DNA of 64,000 nt from Cytobacillus sp. FSL H8-0458 (GTDB taxonomy: Bacteria > Bacillota > Bacilli > Bacillales > Cytobacillaceae). The stretch's first letter is position 1, and each line of letters starts with the position of its first letter. Location of the stretch: NCBI RefSeq assembly GCF_038002165.1, contig NZ_JBBOBR010000001.1, positions 434,001-498,000 on the forward strand, in the 5' to 3' direction. This document shows positions 28,434 through 37,151 of the stretch, in pieces. A model generated the notes under the pieces. It was given only the letters and a program-made list of their open reading frames with translations. It ran no database searches and was not told the DNA's origin. The position numbers and the translations under genes are program-made.

Positions 28434-29723
28434 TTGACATATGATGTTTTGCGCAAAATAATTGGTGGAATTCTCCTTGTTTCATTAATTGCTTTAGGTT
28501 TTTCCAAGCCTGTTCAGGAATATTTGCAAATACCTGCAAATATTACCCTTTTTGAAGGACAGCAGCTGGATATTGCAAAGGCAGAAACAGTGTCGGCCGG
28601 GCTGTCCATAGATAATACAAGTGTTGCACTTAAAGAAGATAACCATTCAATTTCGCTATCAGCAAAAGAAAATGGGAAAAATGAAATGCTTCTCGAACTG
28701 GCAGGTTTTCCGATAAAGAAGGTTGATGTTAATGTCTTAAAAGATTTTAAAGTAATTCCAGGAGGCCAATCAATCGGGGTTAAATTAAATACAGTGGGCG
28801 TGTTAGTAGTTGGGCACCATCAGGTTAATACTGCTGAAGGAAAAGCATCGCCAGGCGAAACGGCCGGGATAAAAATCGGAGATATCATTACAGAAATCAA
28901 TGGCAAGAAAATTGAAAAGATGTCAGATGTTGCCCCCTTTGTTCAAGAAGCAGGCAAAAGCGGCAACCCGCTCCAAATCATTGTTAGCCGTGAAAGCGGA
29001 AAGGTGAAAACGGAGCTGACTCCTCTTAAAGAAAACGGAGAAGAAACCTATAAGCTTGGTTTATATATACGTGACTCAGCAGCAGGCATTGGGACGATGA
29101 CTTTCTATCACCCGGAATCGAAAAAGTATGGAGCACTCGGTCATGTTATTTCCGACATGGATACGAAAAAGCCTATTGTGGTTGAAGACGGACAAATTGT
29201 CAGATCGACTGTTACTTCCATTGAAAAAGGAAGCAATGGCAATCCAGGCGAAAAACTTGCACGATTTTCCTCAGACAAAGAAATAATCGGGAATATTGTC
29301 AGGAACAGTCCTTTCGGAATTTTTGGGGAATTAAACCGGGATATGAAAAATGGGATCTTTGACAAACCCATGCCAATAGCACTATCCCATCAGGTGAAAG
29401 AGGGATCTGCTCAAATACTGACTGTGGTGGACAATGATGAAGTACAATTGTTTGATATTGAAATTGTCAGCACGATTCCGCAAAAGTTTCCGGCAACAAA
29501 AGGAATGGTCATAAAAGTTACGGATCAGAAGCTCCTTGATAAGACTGGCGGCATTGTCCAGGGGATGAGCGGAAGCCCGATTATTCAGGATGGCAGGATT
29601 ATTGGGGCCGTAACACACGTATTTGTAAATGACCCTACTTCAGGATATGGTGTTCATATCGAATGGATGCTAAATGAAGCAGGCATCAATATATATGAAA
29701 AAGCAGAAGAAAAAGCATCCTAA
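28434..29723 (+). CDS. spoIVB: SpoIVB peptidase, sigma-K checkpoint signal
   Basis: Forespore-secreted S55 serine peptidase that triggers SpoIVFB cleavage of pro-sigma-K. 429 aa: an N-terminal membrane segment ([16 protein letters not shown]), a PDZ domain (about 115-200, VLVVGHHQV to LTPLKENG) and the SpoIVB domain with nucleophile Ser in [13 protein letters not shown]. The frame opens at GTG 28425, one base after GGAG; TTG 28434 is better spaced and matches family starts. It stands directly upstream of spo0A, as in B. subtilis. Confidence 0.95.
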   Translation: MTYDVLRKIIGGILLVSLIALGFSKPVQEYLQIPANITLFEGQQLDIAKAETVSAGLSIDNTSVALKEDNHSISLSAKENGKNEMLLELAGFPIKKVDVNVLKDFKVIPGGQSIGVKLNTVGVLVVGHHQVNTAEGKASPGETAGIKIGDIITEINGKKIEKMSDVAPFVQEAGKSGNPLQIIVSRESGKVKTELTPLKENGEETYKLGLYIRDSAAGIGTMTFYHPESKKYGALGHVISDMDTKKPIVVEDGQIVRSTVTSIEKGSNGNPGEKLARFSSDKEIIGNIVRNSPFGIFGELNRDMKNGIFDKPMPIALSHQVKEGSAQILTVVDNDEVQLFDIEIVSTIPQKFPATKGMVIKVTDQKLLDKTGGIVQGMSGSPIIQDGRIIGAVTHVFVNDPTSGYGVHIEWMLNEAGINIYEKAEEKAS

Positions 29724-29735
29724 TACGGGGAATGG

Positions 29736-29775
29736 AAAAGAAAAAGACGGGGAAATCCCGTCTTTTTCTTTTTTT
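29736..29775 (+). terminator. Terminator after spoIVB
   Basis: AAAAGAAAAAGACGGG-GAAAT-CCCGTCTTTTTCTTTTTTT: a long stem with a T-run. Confidence 0.95.
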
Positions 29776-29801
29776 ATGTTAGAATGGCGATATTAAAAGA
29801 T

Positions 29802-29812
29802 TTTTCGACAAA
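29802..29812 (-). promoter_or_regulatory. Candidate 0A box 1 upstream of spo0A
   Basis: TTTTCGACAAA, the reverse complement of TTTGTCGAAAA, matches the Spo0A box core TGTCGAA exactly. Confidence 0.6.
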
Positions 29813-29843
29813 TATACGCGAATTGCAAAGAGTATGGCGAAAC

Positions 29844-29853
29844 TGGTCGAAAA
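29844..29853 (+). promoter_or_regulatory. Candidate 0A box 2 upstream of spo0A
   Basis: TGGTCGAAAA has one difference from the TTGTCGAAAA form. Confidence 0.45.
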
Positions 29854-29914
29854 CAGGAGAAAACAAAAGAAAAAATGAGATTTCGCTGGTTTTTTAAGAA
29901 AATTTCAAAAAAGT

Positions 29915-29943
29915 AGAGGAATTTTTGTTGCATTGTCGAATTT
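29915..29943 (+). promoter_or_regulatory. Sigma-H promoter of spo0A with overlapping 0A box
   Basis: AGAGGAATT (29915-29923), an 11-bp spacer, GTCGAATTT (29935-29943). Both halves fit the sigma-H consensus RnAGGAwWW-N11-12-RnnGAATww at every fixed position. TTGTCGAA at 29933-29940 is a 0A box overlapping the -10, so Spo0A could feed back on this promoter. This parallels the known sporulation promoter of B. subtilis spo0A. Confidence 0.85.
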
Positions 29944-30035
29944 CTCATTTAGAATAGAAAATAGATATCAAAAAAAGAGCGTGTTCAAAATGAACATTCA
30001 TTAAAGAGACCATAATGGGCCGAGGAGGAAAGTAA

Positions 30036-30824
30036 GTGAAGAAAATAAAAGTTTGTGTTGTGGATGATAATAGGGAACTGGTCGGGCTTTTAGAGGAATA
30101 TATATCTTCTCAGGAGGATATGGAAGTTGCGGGTGTGGCACATAATGGACAGGATTGCCTCGACATTTTAGAGCAGACACAGCCTGACGTTCTTGTGCTG
30201 GATATCATCATGCCTCACTTGGATGGACTTGCTGTACTCGAGAAAATGAGAGAATTAAATCTGAATGCACTCCCCAATGTAATTATGCTTACTGCATTCG
30301 GCCAGGAGGATGTCACCAAAAAAGCAGTGGATTTGGGAGCTTCTTACTTCATTCTTAAACCATTTGATATGGATAATCTGGCAAGCCATATTCGTCAGGT
30401 CAGCGGAAAATCCAACTCATTTCTCCGCAAACCCGCTCCATCTTACCGTCCTCAGGCAGAAGCAAAGCCCAAGAACCTGGATGCCAGCATCACCAGTATC
30501 ATCCATGAAATTGGCGTTCCTGCCCATATTAAAGGATACTTATATCTTCGTGAAGCGATTTCAATGGTGTACAATGATATTGAACTTCTCGGTTCCATTA
30601 CAAAAGTGCTGTACCCTGATATTGCTAAAAAGTTTAATACGACTGCAAGCCGGGTTGAGCGTGCGATCCGCCATGCGATTGAAGTTGCTTGGAGCCGCGG
30701 CAATATAGATTCGATTTCCTCTCTTTTCGGGTATACTGTCAGCATGACCAAAGCAAAGCCGACTAATTCCGAGTTTATTGCCATGGTCGCTGATAAGCTT
30801 CGCCTCGAGCATAAGGCTTCTTGA
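30036..30824 (+). CDS. spo0A: Sporulation master regulator Spo0A
   Basis: Response regulator at the end of the phosphorelay. 262 aa: receiver domain with Asp10, Asp11 and phosphorylated Asp56 (VLVLDIIMP) and the conserved Lys in FILKPFD; a linker (residues 125-145); and the C-terminal helix-turn-helix effector domain ([33 protein letters not shown]). GTG start after AGGAGG. Preceded by a sigma-H promoter and 0A boxes. Confidence 0.98.
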   Translation: MKKIKVCVVDDNRELVGLLEEYISSQEDMEVAGVAHNGQDCLDILEQTQPDVLVLDIIMPHLDGLAVLEKMRELNLNALPNVIMLTAFGQEDVTKKAVDLGASYFILKPFDMDNLASHIRQVSGKSNSFLRKPAPSYRPQAEAKPKNLDASITSIIHEIGVPAHIKGYLYLREAISMVYNDIELLGSITKVLYPDIAKKFNTTASRVERAIRHAIEVAWSRGNIDSISSLFGYTVSMTKAKPTNSEFIAMVADKLRLEHKAS

Positions 30825-30862
30825 AAGGGTAAGGACTTATAACAAAATTTTTTTAATTTGCT

Positions 30863-30893
30863 GCGCTCCTCTTGGGGCGTTTTTTATTTTTTC
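30863..30893 (+). terminator. Terminator after spo0A
   Basis: CGCTCC-TCTT-GGGGCG (one T-G pair) then TTTTTTATTTTTT. Confidence 0.8.
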
Positions 30894-30905
30894 TCCTGAA
30901 ATAAG

Positions 30906-30946
30906 ATATAAAAAGGTTCAGTTTGAATGCTTCAAACTGAACCTTT
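30906..30946 (-). terminator. Terminator for the reverse-strand YycC gene
   Basis: A perfect 16-bp stem AAAGGTTCAGTTTGAA / TTCAAACTGAACCTTT with a 3-nt loop. Read on the reverse strand it ends in TTTTTATAT, just after the yycC stop. Confidence 0.8.
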
Positions 30947-30949
30947 ACT

Positions 30950-31090
30950 TTATTTGTTTTCTTCCTTCTCAAGCTCCATCATTTTTTGGATCAGAATATG
31001 CTGAGGCATGTGCATGATTTGCTCAAGAGGAAGATTAAGTTTTTCAGCAAGCTTTAATGCTGTTTCAGGTGATATCTGCAGCGGCTTCAC
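30950..31090 (-). CDS. yycC: YycC-like small protein, 46 aa
   Basis: 46-residue product beginning MKPLQISPETALKLAEKLNL and containing IMHMPQHILIQKMMELE, which fits the small YycC-like family of Bacillaceae. Function is unknown. GTG start at 31090 after GTGGGGGAT; a perfect hairpin terminator follows the stop. It lies just downstream of yqzF on the same strand, 17 bases after its stop. Confidence 0.8.
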   Translation of the reverse strand: MKPLQISPETALKLAEKLNLPLEQIMHMPQHILIQKMMELEKEENK

Positions 31091-31107
31091 TTTTATCCCC
31101 CACTAAC

Positions 31108-31344
31108 TTATTTAGATTTAAAACGATCCTGAACTTTGTTTCTTTTTCGATCACGATAAAGAATAAACCCTGCGATAAAGCCAAGCCCTATGATCATGAA
31201 AACGAAACCTGACACAAATTGAAGCCATAAATATGGAAATGGGCTTTGCAGGATGCCAAAGACCATATCTCTCATTAATTTTATCCCATACACAGCCAAT
31301 ATGCCCGGCAAGAGTAAAATTAATAAAGCAATTAGTCTAATCAT
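31108..31344 (-). CDS. yqzF: DUF2627 family membrane protein (YqzF)
   Basis: 78 aa with two hydrophobic helices (about 3-22 and 41-62) and a basic C-terminus ([16 protein letters not shown]). Matches the YqzF/DUF2627 family by sequence and by its position next to bkdR, as in B. subtilis. Function is unknown. ATG after GAAGGGA. Divergent from bkdR. Confidence 0.85.
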   Translation of the reverse strand: MIRLIALLILLLPGILAVYGIKLMRDMVFGILQSPFPYLWLQFVSGFVFMIIGLGFIAGFILYRDRKRNKVQDRFKSK

Positions 31345-31498
31345 AAAAAAAGTCCCTTCAAATCGAGTTGCCTACCGAAATCATAAATCATTAAAGAAAT
31401 TTGTCAAGTGTCTATGTTATGCTAAAATAAATCATGAAGAATATTGCAGGAATTTCTATAGAATGTGCAAGAATTTTCAGTGGGAAGCAGGTAAAACT

Positions 31499-33562
31499 AT
31501 GCAAACAGTGATGATTGTCGGTGCAGGAAAAGGCGGTACCGCCATTCTTAAAATAATAAAAGAAACGGCAGTTCTGGATATAAAAGCCATGGTGGATACC
31601 GACCCTGATGCCGAAGGACTTCAGCTTGCCAAAGAAAGCGGCATCCCGACCGGCGCTGATTGGCGACAGTTCATGGAACAAGATATTGACATCATTATTG
31701 AAGTTACCGGAAATGAGCAGGTGTTTATCGACATCAGGGAAGCCAGAAGCAAAAATACAGTTCTAATACCTGGAAGTGTAGCTTTTTTAATCGCGAAATT
31801 ACTTGAGGAAAAAGAAGAGCTGATTTCGAAATTCAGAAATGAAACATATAAACATGACTTGATTTTTAATTCGACAGATGACGGAATGATTGTAATAAAT
31901 AACCTCACTGAAATTATAGTCTTTAATCGAAGTGCGGAGAGAATGACAGGAATAAAGAGGAAAGATGCTTTAGGGAAAAAAATTATTGAAATCATTACAG
32001 ACAGCATGCTTCCCAGAGTTATGGCGACAAGGAGAATTGAAGCGAATCAGGAAATGACTTTGGCTAATGGCCTGAAAATTATTACGACAAGAATACCTAT
32101 GCTCGGTGAAAATAGCGAATTAATGGGTGCCTTTGCTGTGTTTAAGGATATTACAGAAGTTGTTTCACTTGCGGAAGAAATAACGAATTTGAAAGACATA
32201 CAGACGATGCTTCAGGCAATTATTCAATCAAGTGAGGAAGCCATCTCCGTTGTTGATGAAAATGGGAATGGGATTTTGATCAATCCGGCATACTCCAGGC
32301 TTACAGGTCTGGCGGAAGAAAAAGTAATCGGAAAGCCTGCCACTGCAGATATATCAGAAGGTGAAAGCGTTCATATGAAGGTCCTTCAAACGCGAAGAGC
32401 GATGAGAGGTGTGGCCATGAGGGTCGGACCGAAGAGAAAGGATGTAATTGTAAACGTTGCGCCTGTTATTGTTGATGGAAAGTTAAAAGGGAGTGTTGGT
32501 GTTATTCACGACGTATCGGAAATTCAAAATCTGAACCGTGAATTAAACCGGGCCAGACAAATTATTCGTACATTGGAAGCGAAGTATTCATTCGAGGATA
32601 TAATCGGAACATCTGAAGAGATGACCATTGCAATCGAACAGGCAAGACTTGGAGCTAAAACTCCTGCCACAGTTTTGCTGAGAGGAGAGTCCGGGACAGG
32701 TAAAGAGCTTTTTGCCCACGCTATACACAATGCAAGCGACCGAAAATATAACAAGTTTATCAGGGTAAATTGTGCCGCTTTATCAGAATCTCTTTTGGAA
32801 AGTGAATTATTCGGTTATGAAGAGGGGGCATTCTCGGGTGCAAAAAGAGGCGGCAAGAGGGGTTTATTTGAGGAAGCTGATAAAGGCAGTATTTTTCTGG
32901 ATGAAATTGGCGAGCTGACAGCTAACACTCAGGCGAAGCTTCTCAGGGTCCTTCAGGAACATGAAATTACAAGAGTGGGAGGGACCAAGCCTATTTCAAT
33001 TGATGTTAGGATTATTGCCGCGACCAATGTCAATTTAGAAAAAGGAATTGCAGATGGCACCTTTAGGGAAGACTTATACTACAGGCTGAATAGAATGCCC
33101 ATACATATTCCTTCATTAAGACGCAGGAAGGAAGATATTCCTTTGCTGTGCAGCAGACTTATTCAAAAGATAAACCAGGAATATGGGCGGAATGTAGAAG
33201 GTGTGACAGAACAAGCTGTTGATAAGCTGATGGCCTATAATTGGCCGGGGAATGTGAGGGAACTCGATAATATCCTGGGCAGAGCCATCATTTTTATGAA
33301 TTACAGCGAAACGAAAATAGAAGAACGGCATATTCCGGATCTAGGTGCCAATAATCCGTCACCCAATATTGAAGTAAGTGAAGAAGCCGAAAATAAACCA
33401 TTAACGCAAATGGTTGAGCAGTATGAGGCAAGGGTGATCAGGCAAACTCTTCAAAAGCTGAATGGAAATAAAACCAAGACAGCAAAAATGCTTGGGCTCT
33501 CAGTCAGGAATCTTTACTACAAATTGGAGAAATACGAAATTGCAAAAGATGGCATGCAATAA
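31499..33562 (+). CDS. bkdR: Sigma-54-dependent activator BkdR
   Basis: Enhancer-binding activator of the bkd operon. 687 aa: N-terminal Rossmann-like region ([16 protein letters not shown]), two PAS domains (about 120-230 and 240-350), AAA+ core ([11 protein letters not shown]alker A, then [23 protein letters not shown]) and a C-terminal Fis-type helix-turn-helix ([22 protein letters not shown]). The loop that contacts sigma-54 reads GAFSGA, not the common GAFTGA. The long frame starts at 31253, but ATG 31499 opens the recognisable domain. The next operon has a perfect sigma-54 promoter. Confidence 0.95.
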   Translation: MQTVMIVGAGKGGTAILKIIKETAVLDIKAMVDTDPDAEGLQLAKESGIPTGADWRQFMEQDIDIIIEVTGNEQVFIDIREARSKNTVLIPGSVAFLIAKLLEEKEELISKFRNETYKHDLIFNSTDDGMIVINNLTEIIVFNRSAERMTGIKRKDALGKKIIEIITDSMLPRVMATRRIEANQEMTLANGLKIITTRIPMLGENSELMGAFAVFKDITEVVSLAEEITNLKDIQTMLQAIIQSSEEAISVVDENGNGILINPAYSRLTGLAEEKVIGKPATADISEGESVHMKVLQTRRAMRGVAMRVGPKRKDVIVNVAPVIVDGKLKGSVGVIHDVSEIQNLNRELNRARQIIRTLEAKYSFEDIIGTSEEMTIAIEQARLGAKTPATVLLRGESGTGKELFAHAIHNASDRKYNKFIRVNCAALSESLLESELFGYEEGAFSGAKRGGKRGLFEEADKGSIFLDEIGELTANTQAKLLRVLQEHEITRVGGTKPISIDVRIIAATNVNLEKGIADGTFREDLYYRLNRMPIHIPSLRRRKEDIPLLCSRLIQKINQEYGRNVEGVTEQAVDKLMAYNWPGNVRELDNILGRAIIFMNYSETKIEERHIPDLGANNPSPNIEVSEEAENKPLTQMVEQYEARVIRQTLQKLNGNKTKTAKMLGLSVRNLYYKLEKYEIAKDGMQ

Positions 33563-33582
33563 ATTTCATACCATGCAATAAA
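33553..33582 (+). repeat. Direct repeat at the bkdR 3' end
   Basis: CATGCAATAAA occurs at 33553-33563 (covering the bkdR stop) and 33572-33582, 19 bp apart. Confidence 0.7.
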
Positions 33583-33587
33583 CTGCG

Positions 33588-33611
33588 CGCTTTAGCTTAA
33601 TGAATAAAGCG
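33588..33611 (+). promoter_or_regulatory. Inverted repeat upstream of ptb (candidate BkdR site)
   Basis: CGCTTTA, 10 bp, TAAAGCG, centred about 35 bp upstream of the -24 element. Sigma-54 activators bind inverted repeats upstream of the promoter; assignment to BkdR is inference. Confidence 0.4.
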
Positions 33612-33617
33612 TTTTCA
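33603..33617 (+). promoter_or_regulatory. Candidate CcpA cre site upstream of ptb
   Basis: AATAAAGCGTTTTCA matches 13 of 15 positions of WTGWAARCGYTWNCW. It overlaps the inverted repeat and lies 15 bp before the -24 element. Confidence 0.4.
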
Positions 33618-33631
33618 CAGCGTTTCAAAGT

Positions 33632-33647
33632 TGGCACACTTCTTGCA
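33632..33647 (+). promoter_or_regulatory. Sigma-54 (SigL) promoter of the bkd operon
   Basis: TGGCAC-ACTTC-TTGCA is a perfect match to the -24/-12 consensus TGGCAC-N5-TTGCw. It lies about 130 bases before ptb and directly after the gene of the cognate activator. Confidence 0.93.
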
Positions 33648-33773
33648 AGTATAATAAACGGAAGAACATCAAGAAAAAGGCGTCGATTATTATTCTTAAG
33701 TTCCTGAACCTATCCACTGGTATCGGGGGGCAAGGCATGGCGCCTGCGCTTTTCATGTAAGGGGGTTGAACAG

Positions 33774-34676
33774 ATGACATTGGATTCGCTTCTAACGAAA
33801 GCAACCCAATATGGTGAGAAAACGGTAGCCGTAGCTGCAGCGGAAGATGAAGAAGTTCTGGAAGCAGTTGCTGAAGCAATTAAGCTGAACTTAGCAAGCT
33901 TTTTATTGTTCGGGGATGAAAAGGAAATCCGCAAAATTCTGAACGAGAAGCATAGCGAAGCAGCTGAAAGCCCTAAAGTTGAAATCATTCATACAGAATC
34001 GGCTGCGCATGCAGCTGAATTGTCAGTAAGGGCTGTGAAAGAGCAGAAAGCCAATGTGCTGATGAAGGGGAATATCCCGACGGCAGGCATCTTAAAGGCT
34101 GTCTTAAATAAAGAATTTGGTTTAAGAACAGGAAATGTTTTATCACATGTGGCTGTTTTCGAGGTTCCAGGCTTTGAAAAGTTTACGATCGTAACGGATG
34201 CAGCTATGAATATTGCACCTGATCTTAATCAAAAAGCACAAATCCTGAAAAATGCAGTTCATATTGCAAAAAGCATTGGGATTGAAAAACCTCTCGCAGC
34301 TCCAATTGCTGCAATAGAGGCAGTTAACCCTGCTATGCAGGCAACTTTGGATGCTGCAGCATTAACTCTTATGAACCAAAGAGGGCAGATTAAAGATTGT
34401 ATAGTCGATGGTCCTCTGGCTTTGGACAATGCCATTTCTTTTGAAGCAGCTGAACATAAGGGAATCAAAAGCAAAGTTGCCGGACAGGCAGATATTTTAT
34501 TGGTGCCGACTATAGAAGTTGGGAATGCTTTATATAAATCACTTGTCTACTTTGCGAAAGCAAAAGTAGGAGCCGTTATCGCAGGGGCCAAAGCGCCAAT
34601 CGTTCTTACTTCAAGGGCGGATTCGGCAGAAAGCAAGGTTTATTCATTGGCATTAGCGATATGCTCAGCAAAGTAA
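33774..34676 (+). CDS. ptb: Phosphate butyryltransferase
   Basis: Converts branched-chain or butyryl-CoA to acyl phosphate. 300 aa of the phosphotransacetylase family (LMKGNIPTAGILKAVLNKE, GNVLSHVAVFEVPG, DAALTLMNQRGQIKDCIVDGPLALDNA). AAGGGGGT before the ATG. First gene of the sigma-54 operon; with buk it can make ATP from isobutyryl-, isovaleryl- and 2-methylbutyryl-CoA. Confidence 0.94.
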   Translation: MTLDSLLTKATQYGEKTVAVAAAEDEEVLEAVAEAIKLNLASFLLFGDEKEIRKILNEKHSEAAESPKVEIIHTESAAHAAELSVRAVKEQKANVLMKGNIPTAGILKAVLNKEFGLRTGNVLSHVAVFEVPGFEKFTIVTDAAMNIAPDLNQKAQILKNAVHIAKSIGIEKPLAAPIAAIEAVNPAMQATLDAAALTLMNQRGQIKDCIVDGPLALDNAISFEAAEHKGIKSKVAGQADILLVPTIEVGNALYKSLVYFAKAKVGAVIAGAKAPIVLTSRADSAESKVYSLALAICSAK

Positions 34677-34758
34677 TAGCGCTGATATTCAGCATTTTAT
34701 ATAAAAAATATTAATTAAACGAACAAAAACTCTTTATAATCCGGGGAGGAAATAGAAC

Positions 34759-35853
34759 ATGGAAATCTTCAAATACTTAGAAACTTACGATTACGAACAA
34801 GTGGTGTTTTGCCAGGATAAACAATCAGGCTTAAAAGCTATTATTGCTATTCATGACACTACTTTAGGTCCTGCACTTGGCGGAACACGCATGTGGACTT
34901 ATGAATCTGAAGAGGCTGCTATTGAGGATGCATTGCGCCTTGCACGCGGCATGACTTATAAGAATGCAGCAGCAGGCTTAAACCTTGGGGGCGGTAAAAC
35001 AGTTATTATCGGCGATCCGCGCAAAGACAAAAACGAAGAGATGTTCCGTGCTTTCGGACGTTATATCCAAGGATTAAATGGACGTTACATTACTGCAGAG
35101 GACGTAGGCACTACTGTAGCTGATATGGATCTGATCCATGAGGAAACAGATTATGTAACAGGTATTTCACCTGCCTTCGGTTCTTCAGGCAACCCTTCAC
35201 CAGTTACAGCTTATGGCGTATACAGAGGAATGAAGGCAGCAGCAAAGGCTGCATTCGGAACTGACTCTTTAGAAGGCAAAACAATTGCCGTTCAGGGTGT
35301 TGGAAACGTTGCGTTCAATCTTTGCCGCCATCTGCATGAAGAAGGTGCACAGCTAATTGTAACAGATATTAATAAAGAAGCAGTTCAGCGTGCAGTTGAA
35401 GAGTTCGGTGCTAAAGCAGTTGAACCAAATGAAATTTATGGCGTTGAATGTGATATTTATGCACCATGTGCGTTAGGTGCAACGGTTAATGATGATACAA
35501 TTCCGCAGCTGAAAGCAAAAGTAATTGCTGGAGCTGCCAACAATCAGCTTAAAGAAACCCGCCATGGTGATTTAATCCATGAAATGGGCATTGTTTATGC
35601 ACCTGATTATGTAATTAATGCAGGCGGAGTTATCAATGTTGCAGATGAGCTGTACGGATACAACCGTGAACGTGCAATGAAGAAAGTTGAAACTGTATAC
35701 AATAATATTGAAAAAGTTATTGATATTGCTAAAAGGGATGGAATTCCGACATATAAAGCGGCTGACCGCATGGTTGAGGAAAGAATTGAAAGAATGCGTA
35801 ATTCACGCGGACAATTCCTCCAAAACGGCCATCATATCCTCAGCCGCAGATAG
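34759..35853 (+). CDS. bcd: Leucine dehydrogenase
   Basis: NAD-dependent oxidative deamination of Leu, Ile and Val to 2-oxo acids, which feed the Bkd complex. 364 aa; the catalytic Lys lies in the GGGKTVI region ([14 protein letters not shown]) and in [15 protein letters not shown] fold [19 protein letters not shown] near residue 260. GGGGAGGA before ATG. Followed by a strong intergenic hairpin. Confidence 0.95.
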   Translation: MEIFKYLETYDYEQVVFCQDKQSGLKAIIAIHDTTLGPALGGTRMWTYESEEAAIEDALRLARGMTYKNAAAGLNLGGGKTVIIGDPRKDKNEEMFRAFGRYIQGLNGRYITAEDVGTTVADMDLIHEETDYVTGISPAFGSSGNPSPVTAYGVYRGMKAAAKAAFGTDSLEGKTIAVQGVGNVAFNLCRHLHEEGAQLIVTDINKEAVQRAVEEFGAKAVEPNEIYGVECDIYAPCALGATVNDDTIPQLKAKVIAGAANNQLKETRHGDLIHEMGIVYAPDYVINAGGVINVADELYGYNRERAMKKVETVYNNIEKVIDIAKRDGIPTYKAADRMVEERIERMRNSRGQFLQNGHHILSRR

Positions 35854-35894
35854 GTTTTAGGAAGAAGAGGAATTTAGCCTGGCTTTCCTGATAT

Positions 35895-35928
35895 GCAAAG
35901 CGCTGAATTATGAATTCAGCGTCTTTGC
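35895..35928 (+). terminator. Intercistronic hairpin between bcd and buk
   Basis: GCAAAG-C-GCTGAATT / AATTCAGC-G-T-CTTTGC, followed only by CTTTAAAAG. It is too T-poor for a clear terminator and sits inside the operon, so partial termination or mRNA processing/stability are both possible. Confidence 0.5.
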
Positions 35929-36027
35929 CTTTAAAAGCAGAGTAGAAAAAATGCAGCGGCAGATAAAGTACCTTGAGTAAGAGATGCTTTTACAAGGGAG
36001 ATTTCCGCTCTATATGGAGGTTTAAAT

Positions 36028-37137
36028 GTGCTAGAACAAGAACATCGAATTCTCGTCATCAATCCGGGATCCACTTCAACTAAGATTGGAGTTTTCGATA
36101 ATGAGATCTCTGTCCTGGAGAAGACATTACGCCATGATGCAGATGTCATTAATTCTTATGAAAGTATTATCGATCAGTATGAATTCCGCAAGCAGACCAT
36201 TTTAGAGACGCTGGATCATGAAGGAATCAATATTTCCAAATTAAGTGCAGTGTGCGGCCGCGGCGGGCTGCTTCGCCCAATTGAAGGAGGCACATATTCT
36301 GTTAATGATGCAATGCTTGGGGATCTTCGTGCAGGTTTTGCTGGTCAGCATGCTTCTAACCTTGGCGGAATCCTGGCATATGAGATTGCTTCGGGTTTAA
36401 ATATTCAATCCTTCATTGTTGATCCGGTTGTGGTTGATGAACTGGACTCAATTGCCCGTATTTCAGGCTTTTCAATGATTGAAAGAAAAAGTATTTTCCA
36501 TGCTTTGAATCAGAAAGCTGTTGCCAGGAGAGTGGCCAAGGAGCTCGGCAAAAAGTATGAGGAGCTTAACCTGATCGTTACACATATGGGCGGAGGAATT
36601 ACTGTTGGCGCTCATAAAAAAGGCAGAGTAGTGGATGTTAATAACGGACTTCATGGAGATGGGCCGTTCAGTCCGGAACGGGCAGGTACAGTACCTGCCG
36701 GTGATTTGGTGGGACTTTGCTACTCCGGAAGCTTTTATCGTGAAGAAGTAATGAAGAAACTTGTTGGACAAGGCGGTCTCGTTGGTTACCTGGGAACAAA
36801 TGATGCAGTAAAGGTTGAAAAGATGATTGAAAACGGAGATGAGAAAGCAAAGCTTGTCTACTCCGCAATGGCTTATCAGGTGGCTAAGGAGATTGGGGCT
36901 GCCAGTGCAGTGCTTGGCGGAAAGGTTGATGCAATTATCCTTACGGGTGGTCTTGCCTATGGCAAGGGCTTTGTAAAAGAAATCAGTGAGCGGATTAGCT
37001 GGATAGCAGATGTCATCGTCCAGCCTGGTGAAAATGAGCTTCAGGCATTGGCGGAAGGTGCACTTCGCGTCCTGCGCGGTGAAGAGACTGAAAAAGAATA
37101 TCCTGGAAAAACAGCTGGGAAAGCAGCATTGAAATAG
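36028..37137 (+). CDS. buk: Butyrate kinase
   Basis: Acyl phosphate plus ADP to acid plus ATP. 369 aa of the acetate/butyrate kinase family: [18 protein letters not shown] at the N-terminus, [24 protein letters not shown] and [13 protein letters not shown] start after TGGAGG. Partner of ptb. Confidence 0.94.
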   Translation: MLEQEHRILVINPGSTSTKIGVFDNEISVLEKTLRHDADVINSYESIIDQYEFRKQTILETLDHEGINISKLSAVCGRGGLLRPIEGGTYSVNDAMLGDLRAGFAGQHASNLGGILAYEIASGLNIQSFIVDPVVVDELDSIARISGFSMIERKSIFHALNQKAVARRVAKELGKKYEELNLIVTHMGGGITVGAHKKGRVVDVNNGLHGDGPFSPERAGTVPAGDLVGLCYSGSFYREEVMKKLVGQGGLVGYLGTNDAVKVEKMIENGDEKAKLVYSAMAYQVAKEIGAASAVLGGKVDAIILTGGLAYGKGFVKEISERISWIADVIVQPGENELQALAEGALRVLRGEETEKEYPGKTAGKAALK

Positions 37138-37151
37138 AAGGGGGAAGCAAC

